From an uncultured Bacteroidota bacterium (lineage in GTDB: Bacteria; Bacteroidota; Bacteroidia; UBA7662), in NCBI GenBank assembly GCA_903856555.1, contig CAIOCC010000243.1:1-5564 (forward strand): a stretch of 5,564 nt of DNA. The letters are read 5' to 3'. Positions 1 through 5,564 of this stretch are shown here, piece after piece. Position numbers and translations under genes: made by a program. How positions within the stretch are numbered: position 1 is the stretch's first letter; each line of letters begins with the position of its first letter. The notes below the pieces were generated by a model that saw only the letters and a list, made by a program, of their open reading frames with translations, was not told the origin of the DNA and ran no database searches.

Positions 1-1449
1 AATGGGCGACTCCGTATGTTTGGTGTTATTGACAATTGGAAAGTGAATGGCCGGGAACCCGCCCATGCCAATCCTTACAAGAATGAATGTGTTTATTCGG
101 GCCGGACCATTTCCTACACGGCGACCGATTTTAATACCGGAACCCTCAACAATGCTCCTTACAGCATGAACACCGAACACACTTGGCCCCAGAGCTTTAT
201 GGGATCTGCCGAGCCTATGCAAAGCGACCTTCACCATTTGTTTACCACCGACGGAGGGATCAACTCAGCCCGGGGTAACAAGCCCTTTGGCTGGGTACCC
301 AACCCCACCCTTACTTATACCGGAGGTTCCAAAGCCAATTCAATTTGGTTCGAACCCCGGGACGCCCACAAAGGGCCGGTGGCCCGGGCCGTCTTGTACT
401 TTGCACTGCGACACGCCGCCAACAGCCAAGTGAACCTGTCCTTCTTGGATACAGCGCAACAACGAATGTTACGGGAATGGGTCAACTTGTACCCCTCGGA
501 TTCCATCGCCATTCGTCGTAACAACGATGTCCAAGCGGCCCAATCCAATCGCAACCCCTTGGTGGACTACCCCCAATTCTTGGAGCGCATGACCACCGTG
601 CTACCCCCATCCCAAGGTCCAACTTGGCGTTCAGTGACCATCAGCGATAGCGTACTCAACTGGGGCTTGGTCCCCGTGGGCACGGCCCTGCCCCGATCTT
701 GCTGGGTTTGCAACAGTGGAAACGTGGTTTTGCAGGTCCAGTCCATCCAAATTAGCGGGGGTGGGTTTGGGTTTAGCGGAGGAGGGGCCACTACTTCGCC
801 ATTTAGTGTGAACGCGGGGGAATGTGCTGAACTCAGCCTATTCAATTCCTCCACACAAGCCGCGGGTACGACAGCCACGGGCACCCTCAGTTTGGCCACC
901 CAGTACAGCGGACAAAACAGCACTGTTCACCAAATAGCCCTGAGCTCCACCACCTCCAATCCCCCGGTGGTTGGCGGGCAAATGGCGGGGACCCTCCGAT
1001 ACGACAACAGCACATCATCCCCTTTGGTCGGTGTCACCGTCCGGGCCATCGACAGCATAGGCCAAAACGCCGGCCAAAGCCTGTGCGGTAGCCAAGGCGA
1101 TTGGTCCATCCAAGGCCTCGTACCCGGCAACTATACCTTGGAAATTTTGAATCCGCCGACCTGGCAGGGCATTAACGGGACCGACGCCTTGTTGATCAAC
1201 CGACATTTTGCCGCCTTGCAGCCTCTCTCGGGCCTCAAAGTAGATGCCGGTGATCCCAACCGATCGGGCTCCATCAATTCCACGGATGCGCTGCAAGTCA
1301 CCCGCCGTTTTGCCAACCTGGTTTCTTCCTTCGGTCGAGGGGATTGGGTTTACTCGGCCCTGACGGCCACAGCCACCATTGGAGTAGGCCAACCCCTGAA
1401 TATCAAGGCTCTATGTACGGGGGATGTTAACGCATCCCGCGCCTTTTAG
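1..1449 (+). CDS. Secreted endonuclease I with Ig/ASH-like domain and dockerin-like C-terminus (5' partial)
   Basis: The frame is open from base 1, so the start and any signal peptide lie upstream; the first ATG (base 16) is inside the nuclease fold and is not the start. Counting from the first visible codon, residues about 1-200 are an endonuclease I (EndA/Vvn-type beta-beta-alpha-metal) domain, a sugar-non-specific DNase/RNase. Visible hallmarks are NTEHTWPQS with the expected catalytic E59-H60, SDLHHLF (75-81), NKPFG (93-97), KGPVARAV and RNPLVDYP (184-191). Residues about 210-315 look like a beta-sandwich of the ASH/DUF1573 'choice-of-anchor' kind and carry a CWVC pair. Residues about 326-385 resemble a carboxypeptidase regulatory-like domain. 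Residues about 388-445 are dockerin-like: the second repeat keeps D418, N420, S422 and D429 of the calcium loop, while the first is degenerate. It ends in GDVNASRAF with no recognisable type IX secretion C-terminal domain. Family assignment of the nuclease is firm; accessory domain names are inferred. Confidence 0.9.
   Translation, partial: NGRLRMFGVIDNWKVNGREPAHANPYKNECVYSGRTISYTATDFNTGTLNNAPYSMNTEHTWPQSFMGSAEPMQSDLHHLFTTDGGINSARGNKPFGWVPNPTLTYTGGSKANSIWFEPRDAHKGPVARAVLYFALRHAANSQVNLSFLDTAQQRMLREWVNLYPSDSIAIRRNNDVQAAQSNRNPLVDYPQFLERMTTVLPPSQGPTWRSVTISDSVLNWGLVPVGTALPRSCWVCNSGNVVLQVQSIQISGGGFGFSGGGATTSPFSVNAGECAELSLFNSSTQAAGTTATGTLSLATQYSGQNSTVHQIALSSTTSNPPVVGGQMAGTLRYDNSTSSPLVGVTVRAIDSIGQNAGQSLCGSQGDWSIQGLVPGNYTLEILNPPTWQGINGTDALLINRHFAALQPLSGLKVDAGDPNRSGSINSTDALQVTRRFANLVSSFGRGDWVYSALTATATIGVGQPLNIKALCTGDVNASRAF
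1418..1447 (+). terminator. Possible weak intrinsic terminator overlapping the endonuclease stop
   Basis: GGGATG (1421-1426) pairs with CATCCC (1433-1438) around a TTAACG loop. A G-G mismatch is followed by two further pairs (1418-1419 with 1440-1441). CCTTTT follows and ends in the stop codon. The U-tract is only four long, so termination would be inefficient. In the opposite direction, after the methyltransferase stop, the same hairpin has no U-tract. The hairpin lies in codons for GDVNASR, so it may simply be coding sequence. Confidence 0.3.
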
Positions 1450-2303
1450 GCCTGTTCGGTCCGAAGTCGGATTCCGTAACAACAAACACCAGCAGCCACC
1501 GCCGCATTCAGAGACTCGGCGTTCCCATAGGATGGGATCGCCCAGAAATACCGGCAAAGCGCTTTGGCCTGGTCGCTAAGACCCTTGGATTCGTTGCCAA
1601 CCAATAGCAGGCCGCCCTCCTTGGGAAAAGTCACGTTATTCATCGAAACACCGCGGGTATCGGCCCCAACAACCCACGGCCCCGACGAAACGCCAAGTTC
1701 ATGATTTCCTGATGTTGGGGGTCCAAAAATCTGTTCCGAAAAACCGGTTATGCGGGATATATTCTCTTGGGTCAAGGGGGTGTAATGCACCGGTATCCGA
1801 AAAACAGAACCCATGGAGGCCTGCATGACCTTGCTGTTGTAGCAATCCACCGTGTCGGGACTGCAGATCAATCCGCAAAACCCAAACCAATCGGCGTTGC
1901 GCAACAGGGTCCCCAGGTTACCCGGATCCTGAATACGATCCAAAACCAGCCACCACGGAGGAAGGTCCGATTTTCTTTCCTCAGCCAATGGTTGGCTAAA
2001 GAAACCCAAAACAGCCGGGGGGCTGTTGAGCCTAGAAATTCTTCCCATTTCTGTCGTGGAGGCCCATCCCATGCAGTCCGTAGAGGCCTGCAAAGAATCA
2101 ATCAACGCCCGAATCTCACCATGGTTGCTTTCCAAATGCTTGGAATCAAGAACCAAAGCGGTGGGAACCCAACCGCTATGGAGGGCTTCCAAAATCATTT
2201 TGGGCCCCTCAACTAGGACTTCCGGCTGCAACTTGCCCAAAGGCCGTTGAGCGAGGGCCGCCATGGCTTTAACTTCGGCTTTGCTCCAATGTCTGTTTTC
2301 CAC
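1446..2303 (-). CDS. TrmH/SpoU-family RNA 2'-O-methyltransferase
   Basis: This is a 285-residue, AdoMet-dependent ribose methyltransferase of the trefoil-knot SPOUT class, acting on rRNA or tRNA in the cytoplasm. The N-terminal third (residues 1-110, with SKAEVK and LVEGPKMILEAL) matches the substrate-binding domain of Bacteroidota TrmH-like proteins. All three SPOUT motifs are present: LDRIQDPGNLGTLLRNAD (motif 1, 121-138, with the conserved N129 and R135), LLLVGNESKGLS (motif 2, 232-243), and IPSYGNAESLNAAVAAG (motif 3, 256-272). The length is normal. The start is a GTG at 2303. An in-frame TAG lies eight codons upstream, and the next internal Met (residue 14) would delete the conserved SKAEVK segment, so GTG is the only good choice. 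It overlaps the divergent tamL by 15 bp and the convergent endonuclease by 4 bp. The target nucleotide (RlmB-like, TsnR-like or other) cannot be read from the sequence, so no symbol is given. Confidence 0.95.
   Translation of the reverse strand: MENRHWSKAEVKAMAALAQRPLGKLQPEVLVEGPKMILEALHSGWVPTALVLDSKHLESNHGEIRALIDSLQASTDCMGWASTTEMGRISRLNSPPAVLGFFSQPLAEERKSDLPPWWLVLDRIQDPGNLGTLLRNADWFGFCGLICSPDTVDCYNSKVMQASMGSVFRIPVHYTPLTQENISRITGFSEQIFGPPTSGNHELGVSSGPWVVGADTRGVSMNNVTFPKEGGLLLVGNESKGLSDQAKALCRYFWAIPSYGNAESLNAAVAAGVCCYGIRLRTEQA
2247..2277 (+). promoter_or_regulatory. Candidate tamL promoter (TTG, 20 nt, TAacTTcG)
   Basis: TTG at 2247-2249 is followed after 20 nt by TAACTTCG (2270-2277), which matches TAnnTTTG at five of six fixed positions. 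The spacing fits the Bacteroidota -33/-7 pattern, and the box lies 11 nt before the preferred tamL ATG at 2289. The whole element is inside the 5' coding region of the divergent methyltransferase. The box is imperfect, so this is a weak call. Confidence 0.3.
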
Positions 2304-4637
2304 CTTCCAAAGATACTCCGCCAGCTAAGCCTGCTCGTGCTGCCCGTGATGCTGTTGCAGAGTTCTTGCACGGTCCAAAAAAGACTGAGCGAGGGCAGTG
2401 TTTGGCTCAAAAGTTATCGCTTGGAAGGGGTTCCCAGAGCCCAGGCAAGGGCCATGGAAAAATCCCTGAAACCTGGCCTGAACCGCCGTGCCCTGGGCCT
2501 CTTCCCTTGGCGAACCCATGCTTTTCTGGGTTTGCGCCAGGGTCAAACCACCCGCTTCCGCAATGCCATTCTTACTCGATTTTCAGAAGCTCCGGTTTTG
2601 AGTACCACCGAAGGCTTGGATTCCAAGGCTGAATTCTTACGCAAAGCGCTCATGGACCAAGGCCACCTACGGGCATCGGTTCGATCGGAGCGAGTGTTCG
2701 GTAAACGGGGCGCCGTCGAGGTCTTTTCGATGGAACCCGGGCCCACTTATTTGCTGGGTCCTGTTCAAACTCGTTGCCCTTCCCCGGAATTAGCGCCCGT
2801 TTTGGAAAGCCTGCAGGCCCTCAACCCCGACCGGTTTCCACGCAGTGGTCAGCCCTACCAAGCCACTTCCCTGAACCAAACCAGGAACTGGTTGGCGCAG
2901 CAGTTGCGGGATCAGGGTTTCTTTCGATTTAGCACCGATTTTATTGAATTTATCGCGGATAGCAGCCGTCAAACAGGCGTCATTGACCTGATACTGCAAA
3001 TTCGCAAACCTGCCCAATCGTATTACCATCAGGCCTACCGTCTCAACCGCTGGACCTTGGACATCGGCCGGGAACGAGCGCCGATGGACAGCACATTTTC
3101 GACTGATTTCCATGACTTTCCCAAGAATTGGCTCCAATACCATAACACCTACGAGCCCTTGGATACTTTTTTGGCCCTGAGCCCTATCGACTTTAACAAG
3201 GACCTCACCTATTCCGAATCCAAACTTCGAAACACCCTTAACCGCTACGCCCAACTGGGGCTTTTCGCCCCTGGGAATTTTGAATTGCAAGTGGATGACC
3301 AAACCCGTTTCATCGGCGTCCGCCTCCATTTACAGCCCCTGCCAAAATGGCTTTTTGGGGCTGAAAGTGAATTTTCAACCAACAGCATCGCCTTGTTTGG
3401 GTTGAACGGGAATGTTTCTTTTACCCGACGAAATGCGTTGAGGCTGGGGGACCAATTGGAAATCAGGGCCTCCGTGGGTGCAGAATCCCAACAATTGACG
3501 GGCAGCAGCAGTGCGGGTTCCGGATTGAACACCCTGGACCTGGGTTTGAGAACCCAACTGAGCGTGCCCGGCATCTTGAGGCCTGGGCGTTTTCAATCGC
3601 TCGGTCTCAACGGGAGTGAGCGAACCCTTTGGGGCTTGCAATACCAAAGGCAGCAGCGACTTGACTTTGATCGCAACATCCTCAAAGCCAGCCTGAGTTT
3701 TACCGGCCAAGTTCACCGGTACACCCGTTACGAACTGGTTCCTTTGGAGTTTACGTATGCCAATACCGGCTCCCTCAGTGCGGACCTGCAGAAATTGCTG
3801 GATCAATTGAACGACCCCTTGCTTCGTGCCAATTTCGTTTCCTATTTCAGCTCTGGATTGCGGGGTAGTTGGTTGCAAGACCGTATCCGTGAACCCCAAA
3901 GGGATTATTGGCGCCTAGTCTTGGAGGGTTCTGGTAATTTGTACAGCCTCCTCAAAGGCGTCGGCGTGATCGACCGCGGGGGGGATACCCTTTTTGGTCT
4001 CCCCTATTTTCGATACCTCAAGGCCGACGCGGAATGGAGGCGGCATTACCGGCTTCGAGGCGCTTCGGTGCTGGCCTATAGAGCCCTCGCCTCGGTGGGC
4101 CTGCCGTTTGGGGATCAAAGCACCCTTCCTTTGGAAAAGCGAACCTTTGGGGGCGGAACCAACTCCCTACGGGCGTGGCCCGTACGCGGTTTGGGACCGG
4201 GCTCGCTCAGCAATTACGCCAGTGGTCGACTCATTCAATTTGGTGAAATTCGCCTCGAAAGCAACCTTGAATGGCGATTCAAACTTTTGGGTAGCCTACA
4301 AGGAGCTCTTTTTGTGGATGCCGGCAATATTTGGACGCTCAACGACACCAGCTACGGAGGCTTGGGAAATTTTAGCCTTGAAAGAGTCGCCAGCCAATTG
4401 GCCATTAACCAAGGGACCGGCCTACGCTACGATTTTGGCTTTTTTGTTTTGCGGGTTGATTTTGCCCTCAAAGTCCGGGATCCGGCCCTTGTCCCCGAAG
4501 AACGCTGGGTTCTACGGCGTTGGACCGACCGAGAGTGGAAGGATAGCGAATGGAGAAACCAGGTCCTTCAGGGCCCCATCAGCAAAGGGGCCTATCCCCT
4601 CTTTTCAACCGTTTTCGGGATTAATTACCCATTTTAG
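2289..4637 (+). CDS. tamL: TamL-type Omp85/BamA-family outer-membrane lipoprotein
   Basis: This is a 782-residue outer-membrane beta-barrel protein of the Omp85 superfamily. The Bacteroidota version (TamL) is a lipoprotein thought to work with TamB in outer-membrane biogenesis. Residues 1-26 form a lipoprotein signal peptide (a hydrophobic stretch around residues 13-23) ending in LLQSSC, with C27 as the lipidation site, followed by the family-typical TVQKRLSEGSVWLKSYRL. POTRA-type segments follow, including NRRALGLFPWR, SEAPVLS and YSESKLRNTLNRYAQLGLF. The barrel runs from about residue 353 to the end. FGGGTNSLRAWPVRGLGPGS (from F620) is the TamL form of the barrel's conserved (V)RG(F/Y) motif, and FVDAGNIW follows. 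The chain ends in the aromatic FGINYPF, fitting a terminal beta-signal. ATG 2289 is preferred because it places the signal peptide at the N-terminus. An in-frame TTG at 2247 would add 14 polar residues and deepen the overlap with the divergent gene. Confidence 0.92.
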   Translation: MSVFHLPKILRQLSLLVLPVMLLQSSCTVQKRLSEGSVWLKSYRLEGVPRAQARAMEKSLKPGLNRRALGLFPWRTHAFLGLRQGQTTRFRNAILTRFSEAPVLSTTEGLDSKAEFLRKALMDQGHLRASVRSERVFGKRGAVEVFSMEPGPTYLLGPVQTRCPSPELAPVLESLQALNPDRFPRSGQPYQATSLNQTRNWLAQQLRDQGFFRFSTDFIEFIADSSRQTGVIDLILQIRKPAQSYYHQAYRLNRWTLDIGRERAPMDSTFSTDFHDFPKNWLQYHNTYEPLDTFLALSPIDFNKDLTYSESKLRNTLNRYAQLGLFAPGNFELQVDDQTRFIGVRLHLQPLPKWLFGAESEFSTNSIALFGLNGNVSFTRRNALRLGDQLEIRASVGAESQQLTGSSSAGSGLNTLDLGLRTQLSVPGILRPGRFQSLGLNGSERTLWGLQYQRQQRLDFDRNILKASLSFTGQVHRYTRYELVPLEFTYANTGSLSADLQKLLDQLNDPLLRANFVSYFSSGLRGSWLQDRIREPQRDYWRLVLEGSGNLYSLLKGVGVIDRGGDTLFGLPYFRYLKADAEWRRHYRLRGASVLAYRALASVGLPFGDQSTLPLEKRTFGGGTNSLRAWPVRGLGPGSLSNYASGRLIQFGEIRLESNLEWRFKLLGSLQGALFVDAGNIWTLNDTSYGGLGNFSLERVASQLAINQGTGLRYDFGFFVLRVDFALKVRDPALVPEERWVLRRWTDREWKDSEWRNQVLQGPISKGAYPLFSTVFGINYPF
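2308..2315 (-). promoter_or_regulatory. Candidate -7 box for the methyltransferase gene, inside tamL
   Basis: On the minus strand this reads TATCTTTG, a perfect match to the Bacteroidota -7 consensus TAnnTTTG and identical to the box before rplU. It lies within the signal-peptide codons of tamL and only 4 nt before the methyltransferase GTG. Transcription from it would start at or beside the start codon, giving a leaderless or nearly leaderless mRNA. No TTG-type -33 element is visible at the usual 17-23 nt upstream, so chance similarity is possible. Confidence 0.4.
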
Positions 4638-4656
4638 CGCATTTTGCATCACCAAA

Positions 4657-4689
4657 TTAGCCCAAGTAAACGAGTCATCCGTATCTTTG
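4657..4689 (+). promoter_or_regulatory. Promoter of the rplU-rpmA operon
   Basis: TATCTTTG at 4682-4689 is an exact match to the Bacteroidota -7 consensus TAnnTTTG. The best -33 candidate at the right distance is TTAG (4657-4660, 21 nt upstream), which is weak. The predicted transcription start is around 4694-4697, leaving a leader of under 20 nt before the rplU ATG at 4713. There is no Shine-Dalgarno sequence in that leader. The promoter fills the 75-bp gap after tamL, so rplU-rpmA need not depend on read-through from tamL. Confidence 0.75.
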
Positions 4690-4712
4690 CACCTCCAAAA
4701 TCCAGCCATTCC

Positions 4713-5021
4713 ATGATTGCGATTGTGAATATCCAGGGCCAACAATTCAAGATTAGCCCCCAACAGAAGGTGTATGTGCACCGCCTGCAAGCCAACGAAG
4801 GCGATGTACTCGAGCTTGACTCTGTCATGCTGGTCGAGGACAACAACCAAGTTCGTATTGGTCAACCTTATTTGGCCGACACCAAAGTGAAAATCAAAGT
4901 TTTGAATCACCTCAAAGGCGATAAAGTTCTGGTTTTCAAGAAAAAGCGTCGCAAAGGTTACCAAAAAATGAACGGCCATCGCCAATCTTTTTCCAAAATT
5001 TTAGTCGAATCCATCGGGTAA
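4713..5021 (+). CDS. rplU: 50S ribosomal protein L21
   Basis: L21 is a 102-residue large-subunit protein that binds 23S rRNA. The sequence is diagnostic throughout: MIAIVNIQGQQFKISPQQ at the N-terminus, VYVHRLQANEGD, the long basic segment HLKGDKVLVFKKKRRKGYQK, and NGHRQSFSKILV near the end. The length is usual for the family. The start is ATG 4713. An in-frame ATG at 4644 would add 23 residues unlike L21 and would place the promoter box inside the gene, so it was not used. It is the first gene of an rplU-rpmA operon, the usual bacterial order, with 42 nt between the two genes. No Shine-Dalgarno sequence precedes it, as is common in Bacteroidota. Confidence 0.97.
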   Translation: MIAIVNIQGQQFKISPQQKVYVHRLQANEGDVLELDSVMLVEDNNQVRIGQPYLADTKVKIKVLNHLKGDKVLVFKKKRRKGYQKMNGHRQSFSKILVESIG

Positions 5022-5063
5022 TCACCCGCTCCCTCCTTTCTTCAACCCCTATCTGACGAAACC

Positions 5064-5323
5064 ATGGCTCACAAAAAAGGTGTAGGTTCTTCCAAAAACG
5101 GCCGCGAATCCGAAAGCAAACGGCTTGGTGTCAAAATTTTCGGTGGCCAGTTGGCCTCTAGCGGTAATATTATCATCCGCCAGCGCGGTACACGTCACCA
5201 TCCCGGCCGCAATGTTGGGATCGGCAAAGACCATACGCTTTTCGCGTTGGCCGATGGTCGGGTTGTTTTTACCCGTGTGAAAAAAACCGTTCCTTCGTGT
5301 CGATTGATCCGCTTCAGGACTAA
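5064..5323 (+). CDS. rpmA: 50S ribosomal protein L27, with apparent frameshift in an A7 run
   Basis: L27's N-terminal tail reaches the peptidyl-transferase centre. The start is typical (MAHKKGVGSSKNGRESESK), with no cleavable N-terminal extension, followed by RLGVKIFGGQ, RQRGTRHHPGRNVGIGKDHT and LFALADGRVVF. Family resemblance stops at the seven-A run at 5280-5286. In the literal frame the protein continues as KKTVPSCRLIRF and so on, runs through the terminator hairpin and stops at 5403-5405 (113 residues). In the -1 frame after the A run the codons read NRSFVSIDPLQD and stop at TAA 5321-5323, giving 86 residues with the expected L27 C-terminus (the family usually has N-[KR]-S-[YF]-V-S there). 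I therefore annotate the shifted end. The cause is either one A missing from the sequence or real slippage on the A run. Because L27 is a near-universal core ribosomal protein and the rest is intact, a true pseudogene is unlikely. Confidence 0.9.
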
Positions 5324-5347
5324 TACTCCTTTCGCTTTTCTCTTCTC

Positions 5348-5378
5348 AATAGCCTGCCCCAAAGCAGGCTATTTTTTT
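5348..5378 (+). terminator. Intrinsic terminator of the rplU-rpmA operon
   Basis: A perfect 10-bp stem, AATAGCCTGC (5348-5357) with GCAGGCTATT (5364-5373), closes a CCCAAA loop. It is followed directly by five more T residues (5374-5378). It lies 24 nt after the shifted rpmA stop and 35 nt before fabH. Its position supports L27 ending at 5323 rather than reading through the hairpin to 5405. Confidence 0.92.
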
Positions 5379-5383
5379 GGGGT

Positions 5384-5391
5384 TATCTTTA
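5384..5391 (+). promoter_or_regulatory. Candidate -7 box for the fabH-type gene
   Basis: TATCTTTA matches TAnnTTTG at five of six fixed positions and lies 22 nt before the ATG at 5414. That is nearly the same spacing as the rplU box (23 nt). It sits just after the terminator, where a new promoter is needed. No good -33 element is visible 17-23 nt upstream, where the terminator hairpin lies. Confidence 0.35.
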
Positions 5392-5413
5392 AAAAACGAA
5401 TTTGAATTTCGCC

Positions 5414-5564
5414 ATGAAAAGCATCATTTTAGGAACGGGGCGCTACCTGCCCTCCAACGTTGTCACCAACCATGACTTGGCACAGCGTATGGATACCAAC
5501 CACGAATGGATCGTTGAACGTACCGGCATTCATGAAAGACGCTTCGCGATACCCGGTGTGGACA
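5414..5564 (+). CDS. fabH: Beta-ketoacyl-ACP synthase III (FabH-type), 3' truncated by window end
   Basis: Only the first 50 residues are present. KAS III condenses an acyl-CoA (typically acetyl-CoA) with malonyl-ACP to start fatty-acid synthesis in the cytoplasm. The visible part carries the conserved N-terminal signature: IILGTGRYLPSNVVTNHDLA (residues 4-23), then MDTNHEWIVERTGIHERR (26-43), matching the family pattern of GTG-Y-P--VVTN-DL followed by DT--EWI-ERTGI-ERR. The active-site Cys, His and Asn lie beyond the window, so catalytic competence cannot be judged. Bacteroidota often carry several KAS III paralogues, some serving flexirubin/aryl-polyene or other pathways, so this may be a paralogue rather than the housekeeping enzyme. 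The preceding terminator indicates separate transcription from rplU-rpmA. Confidence 0.88.
   Translation, partial: MKSIILGTGRYLPSNVVTNHDLAQRMDTNHEWIVERTGIHERRFAIPGVD

Noticed and set aside
1767..2250. Long plus-strand open frames opposite the methyltransferase gene.
   Set aside because: They are shadows of a well-supported SPOUT methyltransferase and show no recognisable protein features.
2247..2288. Upstream TTG start that would extend tamL by 14 residues (796 aa).
   Set aside because: It puts polar residues in front of a good lipoprotein signal peptide and enlarges the overlap with the divergent gene. The TTG fits better as a -33 promoter element.
2790..3899. Long minus-strand open frames opposite tamL (up to 179 codons).
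   Set aside because: They are shadows caused by GC-rich codon bias in tamL, with no domain or motif of their own.
4617..4637. Possible terminator at the tamL stop (GGG...CCC then ATTTT).
   Set aside because: Only three G-C pairs form and the interior does not pair; it is too weak to call.
4644..4712. Upstream ATG start that would extend L21 to 125 residues.
   Set aside because: The extra 23 residues do not resemble L21, and the perfect TATCTTTG promoter box lies inside the extension, so its mRNA would start after that ATG.
5324..5405. Literal zero-frame C-terminal extension of L27 (113 aa).
   Set aside because: It crosses a strong terminator and has no L27 similarity; the -1 frame ends as L27 should.
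1..5564. CRISPR arrays, insertion sequences, direct repeats, tRNA or other RNA genes, phage or defence genes.
   Set aside because: Nothing of the kind was visible by eye. The window is tightly packed with ordinary genes, and I found no support for a novel system.

Overview
The window looks like chromosomal DNA of a member of the Bacteroidota with moderately high GC content. Four things point there: the TAnnTTTG-type promoter box upstream of rplU, the absence of Shine-Dalgarno sequences before any of the visible starts, a lipoprotein-type Omp85 protein (TamL), and a secreted endonuclease I with a C-terminal dockerin-like tail. I do not assign a genus.

Layout, left to right. Bases 1-1449 (+) hold the 3' part of a secreted multidomain endonuclease I: nuclease, Ig-like/ASH-type domain, carboxypeptidase-regulatory-like domain, dockerin-like repeats. 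It converges on a TrmH/SpoU-family RNA 2'-O-methyltransferase (1446-2303, -), and the two stop codons share four bases. The methyltransferase is divergent from tamL (2289-4637, +), and their 5' ends overlap by 15 bp, so each gene's promoter must lie inside the other's coding sequence. Next comes the ribosomal protein operon rplU-rpmA (4713 to about 5323, +), with a clear promoter box in front and a strong intrinsic terminator at 5348-5378. The window ends inside the start of a fabH-type ketoacyl-ACP synthase III gene (5414 onward, +).

Functionally these are mostly housekeeping genes: rRNA/tRNA modification, outer-membrane biogenesis, two large-subunit ribosomal proteins and fatty-acid chain initiation. 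The exception is the secreted nuclease, which probably scavenges or degrades extracellular DNA. The most notable anomaly is an apparent -1 frameshift in a run of seven A residues near the 3' end of rpmA. Read as given, the L27 C-terminus is lost and the frame runs through the terminator. Read with one more A, a normal 86-residue L27 results. This is either a homopolymer sequencing error or a case of slippage. I see no CRISPR array, insertion sequence, tRNA, rRNA, phage gene or repeat family, and no convincing sign of a novel system. Intergenic DNA is minimal; no gene-free stretch exceeds about 90 bases.
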